Source of the DNA: Candidatus Methanophagales archaeon
GTDB lineage: Archaea > Halobacteriota > Syntropharchaeia > Alkanophagales > Methanospirareceae
Reading direction: 5' to 3'
NCBI GenBank assembly: GCA_003601795.1
Contig: PIXU01000129.1
Coordinates: forward strand, 1-15,013
DNA: 15,013 nucleotides
Part shown: positions 5,920 to 12,826 of the stretch, piece by piece
Numbering within the stretch: position 1 is the first letter of the stretch
How the letters are laid out: every line of letters begins with the position of its first letter
Translations under genes and position numbers: made by a program
The notes under the pieces: generated by a model
Database searches by the model: none
Seen by the model: the letters and a program-made list of their open reading frames with translations, nothing else
Told to the model about the DNA's origin: nothing

Positions 5920-6456
5920 ATGGACACAAATGCTGTAATTGAGATTATAATTGAAGCATTGAAGAAAGTGAACAATCCACGTTTCTTTAAAACAGAGAGA
6001 GGATATCAAGGTCGATTTGCCTGTGCTATGTATGAGGTTATGGATAATAAGGGAATATTTCCAGATGATGCAATCCTCGAAGAGGAATATCAAAAGAGAC
6101 TGAATGAACACGGAACTGGACAACGACCAGATCTTATAGTGCATATACCTACAGAAATCAGTGGATTGGCCAATACATCTAAAAACAACTTTGTTGTATT
6201 TGCATTCAAGAAGAACGCAACATTAAAGAAAGCAGGAGAGGATTTTTATAAGTTAGACGTTATGTTTAAAGAATTAGAGTATCCGCTTGGCATTTTCATT
6301 AATATAGGAACACTTCATACCCACATAGATAAATATAGAGGAAATTACAAAGAGAGGCTTCACTTTTTCAGTGTGGTAATGAAAAATGTAGAACTAAAAA
6401 TAGTTCATGCCTTCTTTAAGAATGCTCAAATTGAAAAACAGAACATTTCGGGTTGA
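5920..6456 (+). CDS. PD-(D/E)XK nuclease-like protein with altered active site
   Basis: The 178-residue protein is not a family I can name, but it has the layout of small PD-(D/E)XK proteins found near restriction and defence genes. There is an N-terminal helical part, then GTGQRPDLIVHIP (D71), a beta strand FVVFAFKKNA, and a later FYKLDVMFKELEYPLGIFINI. In active relatives the strand usually reads V-I-E-x-K; here the glutamate position is A95 (codon gca) while K97 is kept, so it may not cut. GAGAGG twelve bases upstream supports the start. The gene is AT-rich, lies opposite to and between the two genes of an ABC exporter, and ends 22 bp from the ATPase stop. It therefore looks like a later insertion. 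Confidence 0.6.
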   Translation: MDTNAVIEIIIEALKKVNNPRFFKTERGYQGRFACAMYEVMDNKGIFPDDAILEEEYQKRLNEHGTGQRPDLIVHIPTEISGLANTSKNNFVVFAFKKNATLKKAGEDFYKLDVMFKELEYPLGIFINIGTLHTHIDKYRGNYKERLHFFSVVMKNVELKIVHAFFKNAQIEKQNISG

Positions 6457-6478
6457 TACACGATGAATATCGGGAAAT

Positions 6479-7417
6479 TTACTCCCTTATCCTCCTCCCC
6501 GTGAAATGCAAGAACACATCCTCAAGGCTCGGCTTCCTCAAATTCACCGATTTTATCTCTATGCCCTCTCTCTTCGCAACCTCCATTATCGCAGGTATTC
6601 TCAAGTCGCCCCTTTCCATCTTCAACGTAACAAAATCATCGTATTTTCTAAAGTCGTTAACAAAATCAAGCTTTTTGAAAACTTCCACGTTAGAAGAGGC
6701 ATCCATTTCCAAACTCACCAAATCCGAACCTATTAAATCCTTCAGGTTTTTCAGTGTGTCAAGAGCAATTATCTTCCCCCTGTCCATAATCCCTACACGT
6801 GCACAAAGATAATCCGCTTCTTCCATGTGATGCGTGGTCAACACAATCGTTACTCCTTCGCTGTCATTCAACTCCCGTATGTAATCCCATATTCTTCTCC
6901 TCGTGTGCGTATCCAATCCCAGAGTGGGTTCGTCTAAGAAAAGGGCTTTGGGATAGTGAATAAAGCATCTTGCAAGCTCTAAACGGCGTTTCATACCTCC
7001 TGAATACTTATCTACCGCTACGTCCGCTTTGTCTTCCAGTTCAACGAGCTTTAAAACTTCTTCTATCCTATCCTCTCTTGCTTTCCTTTCTATTCCGTAT
7101 ATCCTGGCATGGAAATCCAGGTTCTCCCTACCTGTTAATCTCCAGTCCAGAGAGGGTTCTTGAAATACAATCCCTATACTCTTCCTCACGCTGTCCTTGT
7201 CCTTACGGACATCAAACCCTGCAACCTTTGCCGTTCCCGAAGTGGGCTTCAGCAGAGTGGTCAGTATTTTTATCGTAGTTGTCTTTCCTGCCCCATTAGG
7301 ACCGAGTAAAGCAAATATCTCGCCGCTTTCCACGTTAAAAGAGATGTGGTCAACGGCAGCGAAGCCATTGCCTCGATACCTCTTCACTAAGTCCTTTACT
7401 TCTATTACCTCCATCAC
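6479..7417 (-). CDS. ABC exporter ATP-binding protein (DrrA-like)
   Basis: The 312-residue protein is a complete ABC ATPase with a C-terminal extension of the DrrA type. Walker A GPNGAGKTT lies at 39-47, the Q-loop FQEPSLDWRLTGRENLDFHARIYG near 90, the signature YSGGMKRRLELA near 143, Walker B ALFLDEPTLGLD near 163, and the H-loop TTHHMEEADYLC near 195. The ~80-residue C-terminal part ends LEDVFLHFTGRRIRE, typical of DrrA/NodI-like proteins that pair with an ABC-2 permease. It would power the permease encoded at 4966-5748. The start may be GTG at 7417 or the adjacent ATG at 7414. The upstream side abuts the right copy of the ~150-bp repeat, so the promoter may lie inside that repeat. Confidence 0.93.
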   Translation of the reverse strand: MMEVIEVKDLVKRYRGNGFAAVDHISFNVESGEIFALLGPNGAGKTTTIKILTTLLKPTSGTAKVAGFDVRKDKDSVRKSIGIVFQEPSLDWRLTGRENLDFHARIYGIERKAREDRIEEVLKLVELEDKADVAVDKYSGGMKRRLELARCFIHYPKALFLDEPTLGLDTHTRRRIWDYIRELNDSEGVTIVLTTHHMEEADYLCARVGIMDRGKIIALDTLKNLKDLIGSDLVSLEMDASSNVEVFKKLDFVNDFRKYDDFVTLKMERGDLRIPAIMEVAKREGIEIKSVNLRKPSLEDVFLHFTGRRIRE

Positions 7418-7429
7418 ATTAAATAGTAT

Positions 7430-7573
7430 AAAGGGGCACTATCTAAAAATCAAGTGATTTCTCACCGCGGAGAGCGCGAAATTAGAGGTTTAGTTTATTA
7501 GCGGTTCAGCTCGTTAGCTAAACATCCAAACCTCTAAACCGCTATCCTCCGTGTGCTCTGCGGTGGAATTTAA
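7430..7573 (+). repeat. Right copy of ~150-bp direct repeat with terminal inverted repeats
   Basis: This is the same element as at 4801-4956 and in the same orientation, with core CACCGCGGAGAG (7463-7474) and CTCTGCGGTG (7556-7565) as inverted ends. It lacks one 8-bp GCTAAACC unit found in the left copy. It fills the space between the atpF 3' end and the ABC ATPase 5' end. With the left copy it brackets the exporter and the nuclease-like gene. Confidence 0.8.
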
Positions 7574-7578
7574 GGATA

Positions 7579-7905
7579 TTACTTAACCGCAACACCCACG
7601 GCACGTTTTATTAGCATTCCTATCTCGTCAATCTCTTTCTCCATCGGTCCTCTCTTGTCCGGCACTTCAACGATAATGGGCATTACACCTTTTTTCTCCG
7701 CGTTTATCTCTCTTATCTTGTCTCTGTTCCGGGCTTCCGCAGCAAATCTTTCGGTTATGATTATGATGGCAAATCCGTCCTTTGCTAATTTATCTAACAC
7801 ACGAGCAGCATCTTCTCCACCATCAGGGGGATACTCGTGCACTTCCTTTACGCCTGCGAGCCGGAAACCCGCAGCAGTCTCTGGGTCGCCAATTACCGCA
7901 ATCAT
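7579..7905 (-). CDS. atpF: A-type ATP synthase subunit F
   Basis: The 108-residue protein matches subunit F of archaeal/V-type ATPases. It opens with MIAVIGDPETAAGFRLAGV, has FAIIIITERFAAE near residues 46-58, and a VMPIIVEVPDKRGP segment near 76-89, followed by a terminal helix. Subunit F belongs to the central rotor stalk with subunit D and contacts the catalytic A3B3 head. It is the last gene here of a tightly packed minus-strand operon, starting two bases after the stop of the aspartyl protease-like gene. In usual archaeal operons F follows C and precedes A and B. Here neither C nor A/B is adjacent, and the gene is followed by a repeat and the ABC exporter. Confidence 0.9.
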   Translation of the reverse strand: MIAVIGDPETAAGFRLAGVKEVHEYPPDGGEDAARVLDKLAKDGFAIIIITERFAAEARNRDKIREINAEKKGVMPIIVEVPDKRGPMEKEIDEIGMLIKRAVGVAVK

Positions 7906-7907
7906 TT

Positions 7908-8288
7908 TTATCCTCTATTTTCTTGTATCATTAACATTAGCAATTCTATCGGCTTCAACTCTTTCGTTACAGGGTCCAATTGATAGCCTAACGATTCCAG
8001 CGCGGTAGCGCCAAGCACCGGGATGTCTTCAGCATCACCGAAAATAATCGGAACCACCGCTCGCTTACCTTCATGTTCCACGACTGCGCCGCCTATATCT
8101 CTCTCGATAATATCGCCACCAAAAACCTTTAACCTTCTTCTGGCTACGGGAGTGAGCCCAAGCTCTTCAAGCAGACCCCGGGGTATGGCGGTGAACAGCG
8201 CACCACTATCCACCAAAAGTTCAATTTTTCTCCAAGAGGTCAAATCTGCCGGATTGTATACCGTGATTTCAACGTATGTAAAGCCCAT
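7908..8288 (-). CDS. Retropepsin-like aspartyl protease-fold protein inside the ATP synthase operon
   Basis: The 126-residue protein looks like a clan AA (retropepsin-type) aspartic protease domain. A beta-rich N-terminus leads to LLVDSGALFTAIP, with the catalytic DSG at 27-29. RRLKVFGGDIIERDIGGAVVE gives the flap-like part, and IPVLGATALESLGYQLDPVTKEL is the family-typical end. Such single-domain proteins act as dimers, each giving one aspartate; substrates in archaea are mostly unknown. It starts two bases after atpE and ends two bases before atpF, so it is translated as part of the operon. It occupies the place where atpC normally lies and is much too short to be subunit C. A role in the ATPase is not shown by sequence. 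Confidence 0.78.
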   Translation of the reverse strand: MGFTYVEITVYNPADLTSWRKIELLVDSGALFTAIPRGLLEELGLTPVARRRLKVFGGDIIERDIGGAVVEHEGKRAVVPIIFGDAEDIPVLGATALESLGYQLDPVTKELKPIELLMLMIQENRG

Positions 8289-8290
8289 CT

Positions 8291-8980
8291 CTATCTCCTA
8301 CTTAACATATTTTTTACTATCTCTTCTCGTAAACTGGTGGAAAAACGTGCCATTCGCTGTTCAAAAGTATTGTTCACCTCTATCTTTTCGTCTTTTCCTC
8401 GTACTATAACTCCTCCTGCCGACTTTATTCGGTCATCTGATAGTGATAAACGCACATCCACGCCCCCGGCGCCGGTGCTTATTTCATCTGCTATCTTGTT
8501 TAGCATATCAGGAGTCACAAAAGATGCATCTGCATCCTCATCGCTGAGCATCACGTTCAATTCGCTATTCCTGCTTGTGCTTGTGCTTGTACTACCACTT
8601 CCGGCGATTATACTCATCGCAGCATCCTTTATCAAGCCAGCCAGGATATTTGAATATGAATTACCTTTGAAACCTTCTTTTTTTACTTCGGTTATCCTCT
8701 TCATTGATTCCTCTAACACTTTCGCTATCAATCCCTCTTCAGATTGCCATTTGAGTTTTCTCGCATTTAATCGCGCGGCTCGAACCATTCGTTCTCGCTC
8801 TTCAACCCCTTTCCGTTCCTCAGCGGCAATAAAATTTTTCTTTTGTACTTCTATCTGAGCTTTCGCTTCTTCGAGCTTGAGCTTTGCTTTCTCCTTTGCT
8901 TCGCTAATTATTCGCGCCTCCTCCGAAGCTGCTTCTTCCTTTATCTTCTCTACTATCTCTGTCGCACCCACCGGAATCAC
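8291..8980 (-). CDS. atpE: A-type ATP synthase subunit E
   Basis: The 229-residue protein has the two parts of subunit E. The N-terminal half is a long charged coiled coil (about residues 8-90, rich in E/K/A). The globular C-terminal domain runs to VRLSLSDDRIKSAGGVIVRGKDEKIEVNNTFEQRM, the most conserved stretch of the family. It pairs with subunit H to make the peripheral stalk that holds the catalytic head. The GTG start overlaps the atpH stop (GTGA), a coupled arrangement. The protein is longer than the common ~190-200 residues because of a serine/threonine segment (GSGSTSTSTSRNSE) near residues 133-146, encoded by a short hexamer repeat. This is the usual site of a variable loop, so function is probably kept. 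Confidence 0.9.
   Translation of the reverse strand: MIPVGATEIVEKIKEEAASEEARIISEAKEKAKLKLEEAKAQIEVQKKNFIAAEERKGVEERERMVRAARLNARKLKWQSEEGLIAKVLEESMKRITEVKKEGFKGNSYSNILAGLIKDAAMSIIAGSGSTSTSTSRNSELNVMLSDEDADASFVTPDMLNKIADEISTGAGGVDVRLSLSDDRIKSAGGVIVRGKDEKIEVNNTFEQRMARFSTSLREEIVKNMLSRR
8572..8590 (-). repeat. Hexamer microsatellite in atpE (TGCTTG x3)
   Basis: On the plus strand TGCTTG occurs three times in a row plus one T; on the coding strand it encodes the Thr-Ser repeat of the AtpE insertion. The unit is a multiple of three, so changes in copy number would keep the frame and vary the loop length. Confidence 0.6.
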
Positions 8981-9294
8981 CTCAAACCTAAAATTCGTTC
9001 TAACACGAGGTTTACCGTGCTACTGAACTTGGATTCTGCAGTTGCTTTCTGCTTCTCGACTTCCGCTGTGGCATCCCTCATTATCGCCTCCTCTTCCTTC
9101 TTGCCTTCCTGTGCATACTTATCAGAAATCTGGACTTCTAAATCCTTTTCCTCCGCATGCGCCTTCTCCTTTAGCTGCTTCACTGCGTTATCCGCGTCTT
9201 TTAATATTTCTGCAGCGCTGCCCTTAGCTTCTTCTATTAACTTCCTGCCCTCTTCTTCCCCTTCTCTTATCGCTTTAAGCGCTTCTACTGCCAT
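8977..9294 (-). CDS. atpH: A-type ATP synthase subunit H
   Basis: The 105-residue protein is almost wholly coiled coil with heptad-like A/E/K-rich sequence. It begins AVEALKAIREGEEEGRKLIEEAKG, the typical start of archaeal subunit H (AhaH), and ends in a hydrophobic helix VNLVLERILGL. Two H/E heterodimers form the peripheral stalks of the archaeal ATP synthase. It is the first gene of the minus-strand operon; in most archaea subunits I and K lie between H and E, but here atpE follows at once with an overlapping start. The gene is divergent from mobB, with only 61 bp between the start codons, so that short region must hold both promoters. Confidence 0.87.
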   Translation of the reverse strand: MAVEALKAIREGEEEGRKLIEEAKGSAAEILKDADNAVKQLKEKAHAEEKDLEVQISDKYAQEGKKEEEAIMRDATAEVEKQKATAESKFSSTVNLVLERILGLR

Positions 9295-9311
9295 CGTATT
9301 CTTCTATACAA

Positions 9312-9324
9312 ACTTTATTTAAAA
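9312..9324. promoter_or_regulatory. Possible shared TATA region between atpH and mobB
   Basis: TTTATTTAAAAAG (plus strand) or CTTTTTAAATAAA (minus strand) is the only TATA-like sequence in the 61-bp divergent gap. On the minus strand it lies about 20-25 bases before the atpH ATG, which would give a nearly leaderless transcript. On the plus strand it lies ~35 bases ahead of the mobB ATG. The call rests on composition and position only. Confidence 0.35.
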
Positions 9325-9326
9325 AG

Positions 9327-9352
9327 AAACTTTTTTGCGAAGCAAAAAGTTT
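9327..9352 (+). promoter_or_regulatory. Hairpin ending three bases before the mobB ATG
   Basis: AAACTTTTTTGC (9327-9338) pairs with GCAAAAAGTTT (9342-9352) around a GAA loop with one bulged T; the ATG is at 9356. It shares the TTTTTTGCGAAGCAAAA core with the cobY upstream region and the hairpin-then-start layout with cobY and the 9924 gene. Effects on translation are inferred, not shown. Confidence 0.6.
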
Positions 9353-9355
9353 GTT

Positions 9356-9829
9356 ATGAAGGTCATATCCATAATAGGGAAGAAGAAGTCAGGAAAAACA
9401 TCTCTTATCGAGTATTTAATCCCTTATCTGAACGAATATGGTAAAGTAGGGTGCATAAAACACGCGCATGAACTGAATTTTGATTTTGGTCTTGATTTTG
9501 ATACATCCACCGCAAAAGATACAGACCGTTTCTTTAACGCCGGCGCGGAAGTTGTTATAGGCACGTCAGAGGAAAAGGCGATAAAAATTTGCCGCCGTGG
9601 TAAAACGGTGACGGAATTGCTAACTGAGATGGCGCAGTCGGATGTTGATTTTGTGCTGGTTGAAGGATTTAAGAGCAGCAACTTGCCGAAGATAACACTG
9701 AGCGAGTTTTTAGATGATGATTTAGTCGATAACATAATAAAAAAGGTGGGCTTGCCAACGGATTCTGAAGACCGAGAAGAAACGATAAAAGAGATAGTCA
9801 AACTTATTCTTTCGCTTGACGAGTACTAA
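9356..9829 (+). CDS. mobB: Molybdopterin-guanine dinucleotide biosynthesis protein B (MobB)
   Basis: The 157-residue P-loop GTPase-fold protein starts MKVISIIGKKKSGKTSLIEYLI with Walker A GKKKSGKT at 8-15. The MobB-type HAHELNFDFGLDFDTSTAKDTDRFFNAGAEVVIGTS region follows in order, and DFVLVEGFKSSNLPKI lies near 101-116, the Walker B-like segment of the family. MobB helps MobA attach a guanine nucleotide to molybdopterin; in organisms with tungsten enzymes it serves the tungsten cofactor too. The frame extends upstream to 9335, but those codons come from the hairpin repeat and the P-loop position favours the ATG at 9356. No mobA or molybdenum enzyme is nearby. The stop codon coincides with the start of the repeat at 9831. 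Confidence 0.88.
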   Translation: MKVISIIGKKKSGKTSLIEYLIPYLNEYGKVGCIKHAHELNFDFGLDFDTSTAKDTDRFFNAGAEVVIGTSEEKAIKICRRGKTVTELLTEMAQSDVDFVLVEGFKSSNLPKITLSEFLDDDLVDNIIKKVGLPTDSEDREETIKEIVKLILSLDEY

Positions 9830-9830
9830 A

Positions 9831-9906
9831 CAACCTTTCTTAAAAAGAAAGCTTAACTAAAGAAACAAGTCTTTTTTTCTTTTAGCACAGGTTTTCTTTT
9901 TTGTAA
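9831..9906 (+). repeat. 76-bp hairpin repeat, copy 1 (3' of mobB)
   Basis: This segment begins one base after the mobB stop. It is about 90% identical to the reverse complement of 13354-13430, including the hairpin CTTTCTT-AAA-AAGAAAG at its start, CTAAAGAAACA in the middle and CTTTTAGCACAGGTTTTC near its end. The match extends back through the stop codon context (ACTAA-CAA). It could act as a transcript 3' end structure or be a small non-coding mobile repeat. Confidence 0.75.
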
Positions 9907-9917
9907 AAAAAAGAAAA
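9892..9917 (+). promoter_or_regulatory. A/T hairpin just upstream of the 9924 gene
   Basis: TTTTCTTTTTT (9892-9902) pairs with AAAAAAGAAAA (9907-9917) around a GTAA loop, and the ATG follows six bases later (9924) in the context GTGTTATGAG, close to the mobB start context TTGTTATGAA. The 5' arm is the end of the 76-bp repeat. It has the same layout as the hairpins before cobY and mobB. Confidence 0.55.
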
Positions 9918-9923
9918 AGTGTT

Positions 9924-10721
9924 ATGAGAGCAAAAATAAGTTTTTCGTGCGTAGATGCCACCAGCAACCCTGTGGACTGGATGTACAGGTTAGAAGACGC
10001 AGGTTTTCAGGGCTGGGAAATAGTGGGTGAAGGTCCGCAAAAGGCAGAAGGCGAATTTAGAGAACGAGTGAATGAAATCTACGAAACAACGAATCTTGTT
10101 CTTTCCTTACACGCACCCCTCTCGGATATAAACATTGCCAGTGTAAACGAGGGAATATGGAAAGAGAGCATAAGGCAGATAAAAGAGAGTATCGAGAGCA
10201 CATACGAGTTCGTTGATGATATCTGCGTGGTACATCCGGGTATTTTATCGCCATTATCGGTGCATACGCCGGAAAAGGCGATTCAGAAGGCGATTGAAGG
10301 TCTAACGGCACTTTGCGCGTTTGCTGCTGAACGCGGATTGCGAATAGCGGTGGAGAATCTACCAGCGATAAATATGATGCTGGGAATGTATCCAGATGAA
10401 CTCATTCAAATAGTGCGTGGTGTGAATATGGACAATCTGGGTATATGCCTTGACGTTGCGCATGCGAACACGACAAAGACGCTGGATGAATTCTTGAATA
10501 TCCGTGATAAGGCAGAGGATGTGGAGATAATACATCTTCATGCGAGCGATAACTTCGGAGCGGATGACCTGCATTTGCCACTGGGTAAGGGGAATCTGGA
10601 CTGGAAGAAGGTGTCAAACGGGATTGACGATTATGGGTATGACGGGCGGATGGTGATGGAATTATACACAATAGAAGACGGAATATCGAGTTTGGCGTTT
10701 ATCCGGAAGTTTTTAAAATAA
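9924..10721 (+). CDS. Sugar phosphate isomerase/epimerase-type TIM barrel (AP endonuclease family 2 fold)
   Basis: The 265-residue protein shows the xylose-isomerase-like TIM-barrel pattern. The strand GWEIVGEG lies near residue 30, LSLHAPLSDINIAS near 60, and VVHPG with a metal-ligand histidine near 95. IAVENLP carries the metal-ligand glutamate near 142, GICLDVAHAN the Asp/His pair near 174, and IIHLHASD near 201. RMVMELY near 239 supplies a late glutamate. The family includes endonuclease IV, sugar isomerases and inosose dehydratases; the sequence alone does not choose between them. The protein is slightly shorter than typical endonuclease IV and looks more like the COG1082 isomerases common in archaea. 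Neighbours (mobB, a broken restriction gene) give no pathway hint. Confidence 0.82.
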   Translation: MRAKISFSCVDATSNPVDWMYRLEDAGFQGWEIVGEGPQKAEGEFRERVNEIYETTNLVLSLHAPLSDINIASVNEGIWKESIRQIKESIESTYEFVDDICVVHPGILSPLSVHTPEKAIQKAIEGLTALCAFAAERGLRIAVENLPAINMMLGMYPDELIQIVRGVNMDNLGICLDVAHANTTKTLDEFLNIRDKAEDVEIIHLHASDNFGADDLHLPLGKGNLDWKKVSNGIDDYGYDGRMVMELYTIEDGISSLAFIRKFLK

Positions 10722-10778
10722 ACGAAAACACGAGATTGCACAAGATTCACACAGAAGAGGAAAAATGAAGGAAAAGAA

Positions 10779-10805
10779 AAACTTCTTTCTTTTAAGAAAA
10801 GGTTT
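10779..10805 (+). promoter_or_regulatory. 12-bp hairpin upstream of the nuclease-methyltransferase gene
   Basis: AAACTT-C-TTTCTT (10779-10791) pairs with AAGAAAAGGTTT (10794-10805), with one bulged C, one G-T pair and a TT loop. The ATG is ten bases downstream (10816). The stem has the same AAAC...GTTT ends as the cobY and mobB leader hairpins. Confidence 0.5.
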
Positions 10806-10815
10806 AGTGTAAGAG

Positions 10816-11673
10816 ATGGTAAAACCTGACAAGCGGTTAGATTTAGGATTAGATGCGAAGACAATTACGAATAGAATAAAAAGATATGTGAAGAAGGCGA
10901 GCAACGAAGAAGACCTGAAGATAAAAATTGAGAGTTGGATACAAGAGGTAATTTCTAAGTTTTTTGAGTCCGGAAAAAAGCCGGAGGTGGCTTACGAGCA
11001 CCGAACAACGATTTCAGGAAGAAGAGAAGATGCGCTCTATGGAACGGTTATCATAGAATGCAAAGCACCGAAGAAATTGGATACAGAAAGCGAGTTCGTC
11101 AGAGCGAAGGAGCAAATTATTGAGTATATAAAAGAAGAAGCGGATGGCAAGCCCGAAAATTTTGGTAAGTTTTTCGGCGTGATTTTAGATGGTTATAATA
11201 TCTCGTTCGTGAGGTTCAGAAGGAATCAATGGGTGGCGAATGAACCGACAGAACTAAGCGAAGAATCGGTTTACAGGTTATTGGAAGCTATCATATCGCT
11301 GAGAAGAAAAGCAATAGATGCAGATTTCTTATTGAGTGATTTTGGTCCTGAGAGCGAAACGGGTGAGAAGGCCATTTCCGTTTTATACGATGCGGTGGAG
11401 AAGTCGAAGTCGTCGAGGACGGAGATGCTTTTTCGGGATTGGAAACGGGTGTTTTCACAGGTCTGTGCATATTCGCCGGGCAAGCTGGAAGGGCTGGTAG
11501 AGCATTACAGTGTGGCGAAAGGTAAGAAAGTGGACGTAGAGAAGTTGATGTTTGTAGTGCATGCGTATTACACGCTGGTGATGAAATTATTGACCTCAGA
11601 AGTGATTTCATTCTTCAATCCTGTTTTTTGGGTCGCCATTACAGAGGATAGAGAGTGCGTATTACAGAAGTAG
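10816..11673 (+). pseudogene. N-terminal (nuclease) half of a frameshifted restriction-modification enzyme
   Basis: The 285 residues match the front part of single-chain Type IIG-like nuclease-methyltransferases. A helical start is followed by YEHRTTISGRREDALYGTVIIECKAPKK with D72, E81 and K83, the PD-(D/E)XK catalytic set. The regions FGKFFGVILDGYNISFVRF and AKGKKVDVEKLMFVVHAYYTLVMKLL follow. The frame then becomes abnormal. After FFNPVF the coding continues in another phase as GSPLQRIESAYYRSRGD and joins the methyltransferase part. The switch falls at the T6 run at 11624-11629; removing one T restores a single frame, so the last ~15 residues here are spurious. The nuclease residues are intact, but without its partner domain the fragment is unlikely to be a working system. 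Confidence 0.75.
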
Positions 11674-11680
11674 AGGAGAT

Positions 11681-12826
11681 TTGAAGGACGAGTTGCTCGA
11701 GTTGGAGGAAAGGGGTATAATTGCGAAGATAGGGATAAGGAATTTTCTAGAAGCCGACTATTTCGCATGGTATTTAGACGACTGGAACGAAGATGTAGTG
11801 AAGGATGTGACTGAGATAGTAAAGAAGTTGAGCGATTACGACCCGGCAACGGTTGAGTTGGAGCCGGATAGAGTGAAAATTTTGTTCAAACAGTCATATC
11901 AGAATTTAGTGCCGAAGCGCGTGAGGCACGACATTGGCGAGCATTTCACGCCGTACTGGCTTGCAGAACTTGTGTTGAAAGTGGTGGAATACGATGGCAA
12001 CTTGGAAAGAAGAGTTCTTGACCCTGCTTGTGATTCCGGAACGTTTTTAGTGCTTGCGATAAAAGAGGCGAAGAGTTATGCGGAGGAGCATTTCGTAACT
12101 GATAAGAGCGAGTTGTTGCGTAAAATAGGGGGCAATGTCACGGGTATTGACCTGAACCCGTTAGCGGTTCTGGCATCAAGAGCGAATTACGTAATCGCAT
12201 TGGGCGATTTAATCAGGTATATTCCAAAAAGGGGCGTAGAGATTCCTGTTTATTTAGCGGATTCTATTCTGGTGAGCAGGAAGGTGAAGTTCACGGGAGA
12301 GTTGGAGGTTTATCTAACGACAAGTGAAGGTGAGTTTTCTGTTCCTCAGGAAGTGATAGATAAAAACGTGCTGTCGAATGTACTGGGTGTGGTAGAGAGT
12401 TGCGTGAAGGGAGATTATAGTGAAAAAGAGTTCGAGAAGCTGATAGAGAAGGATTTTGCGGGTTTGAAAAGGGACAGCATAGCGTCTCTGGTGGAGCTCT
12501 ACAACAAAATAAAGAAATTGGAGAAGGAGGGTAAGAGCAAGATTTGGACGAGATTGCTTAAAAATTCGTTTGCGCCTTTGTTGATGGGTAAGTTTGATTT
12601 TGTGGTGAAAAATCCGCCGTGGATAAATTGGGAAAGCTTGCCGGAACATTACAGAGAGGAGACGAAGAAGCTCTGGGATTATTACAGGCTGTTAGAAAGA
12701 ACGAAAGGAATAGGACTGGGAAAAGTAAAGAGAGACATGGCGATGTTGTTTACGGCAAGGTGTATTGATAGATTTCTGAAGAAAGGAGGAAAGTTCTCTT
12801 TCTTAATACTTGACTTTCGGAGATAG
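11681..12826 (+). pseudogene. Methyltransferase half of the same broken restriction-modification gene, 3'-truncated
   Basis: This frame really continues from ~11624 and carries an N6-adenine methyltransferase domain. GEHFTPYWLAELVLK lies near 86-100, motif I reads DPACDSGTFL at 114-123, VTGIDLNPLAVLASRANY follows, and motif IV NPPW is near residue 310. Motif I normally reads DPACGSGT; the Gly-to-Asp change (codon 12032-12034) would disturb AdoMet binding. The protein ends LKKGGKFSFLILDFRR, right where relatives go on for several hundred residues with the target-recognition part, so the gene has lost its 3' portion. With the frameshift at 11624-11629 there are three independent lesions. DNA just downstream may be a transposase scrap, so insertion followed by deletion is a likely cause. 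Confidence 0.78.

Noticed and set aside
8337..8858. Long plus-strand open frame of 173 codons
   Set aside because: It is antisense to atpE; the opposite strand encodes a recognisable coiled coil and conserved C-terminal domain, and the plus reading has a serine-rich low-complexity composition typical of antisense frames.
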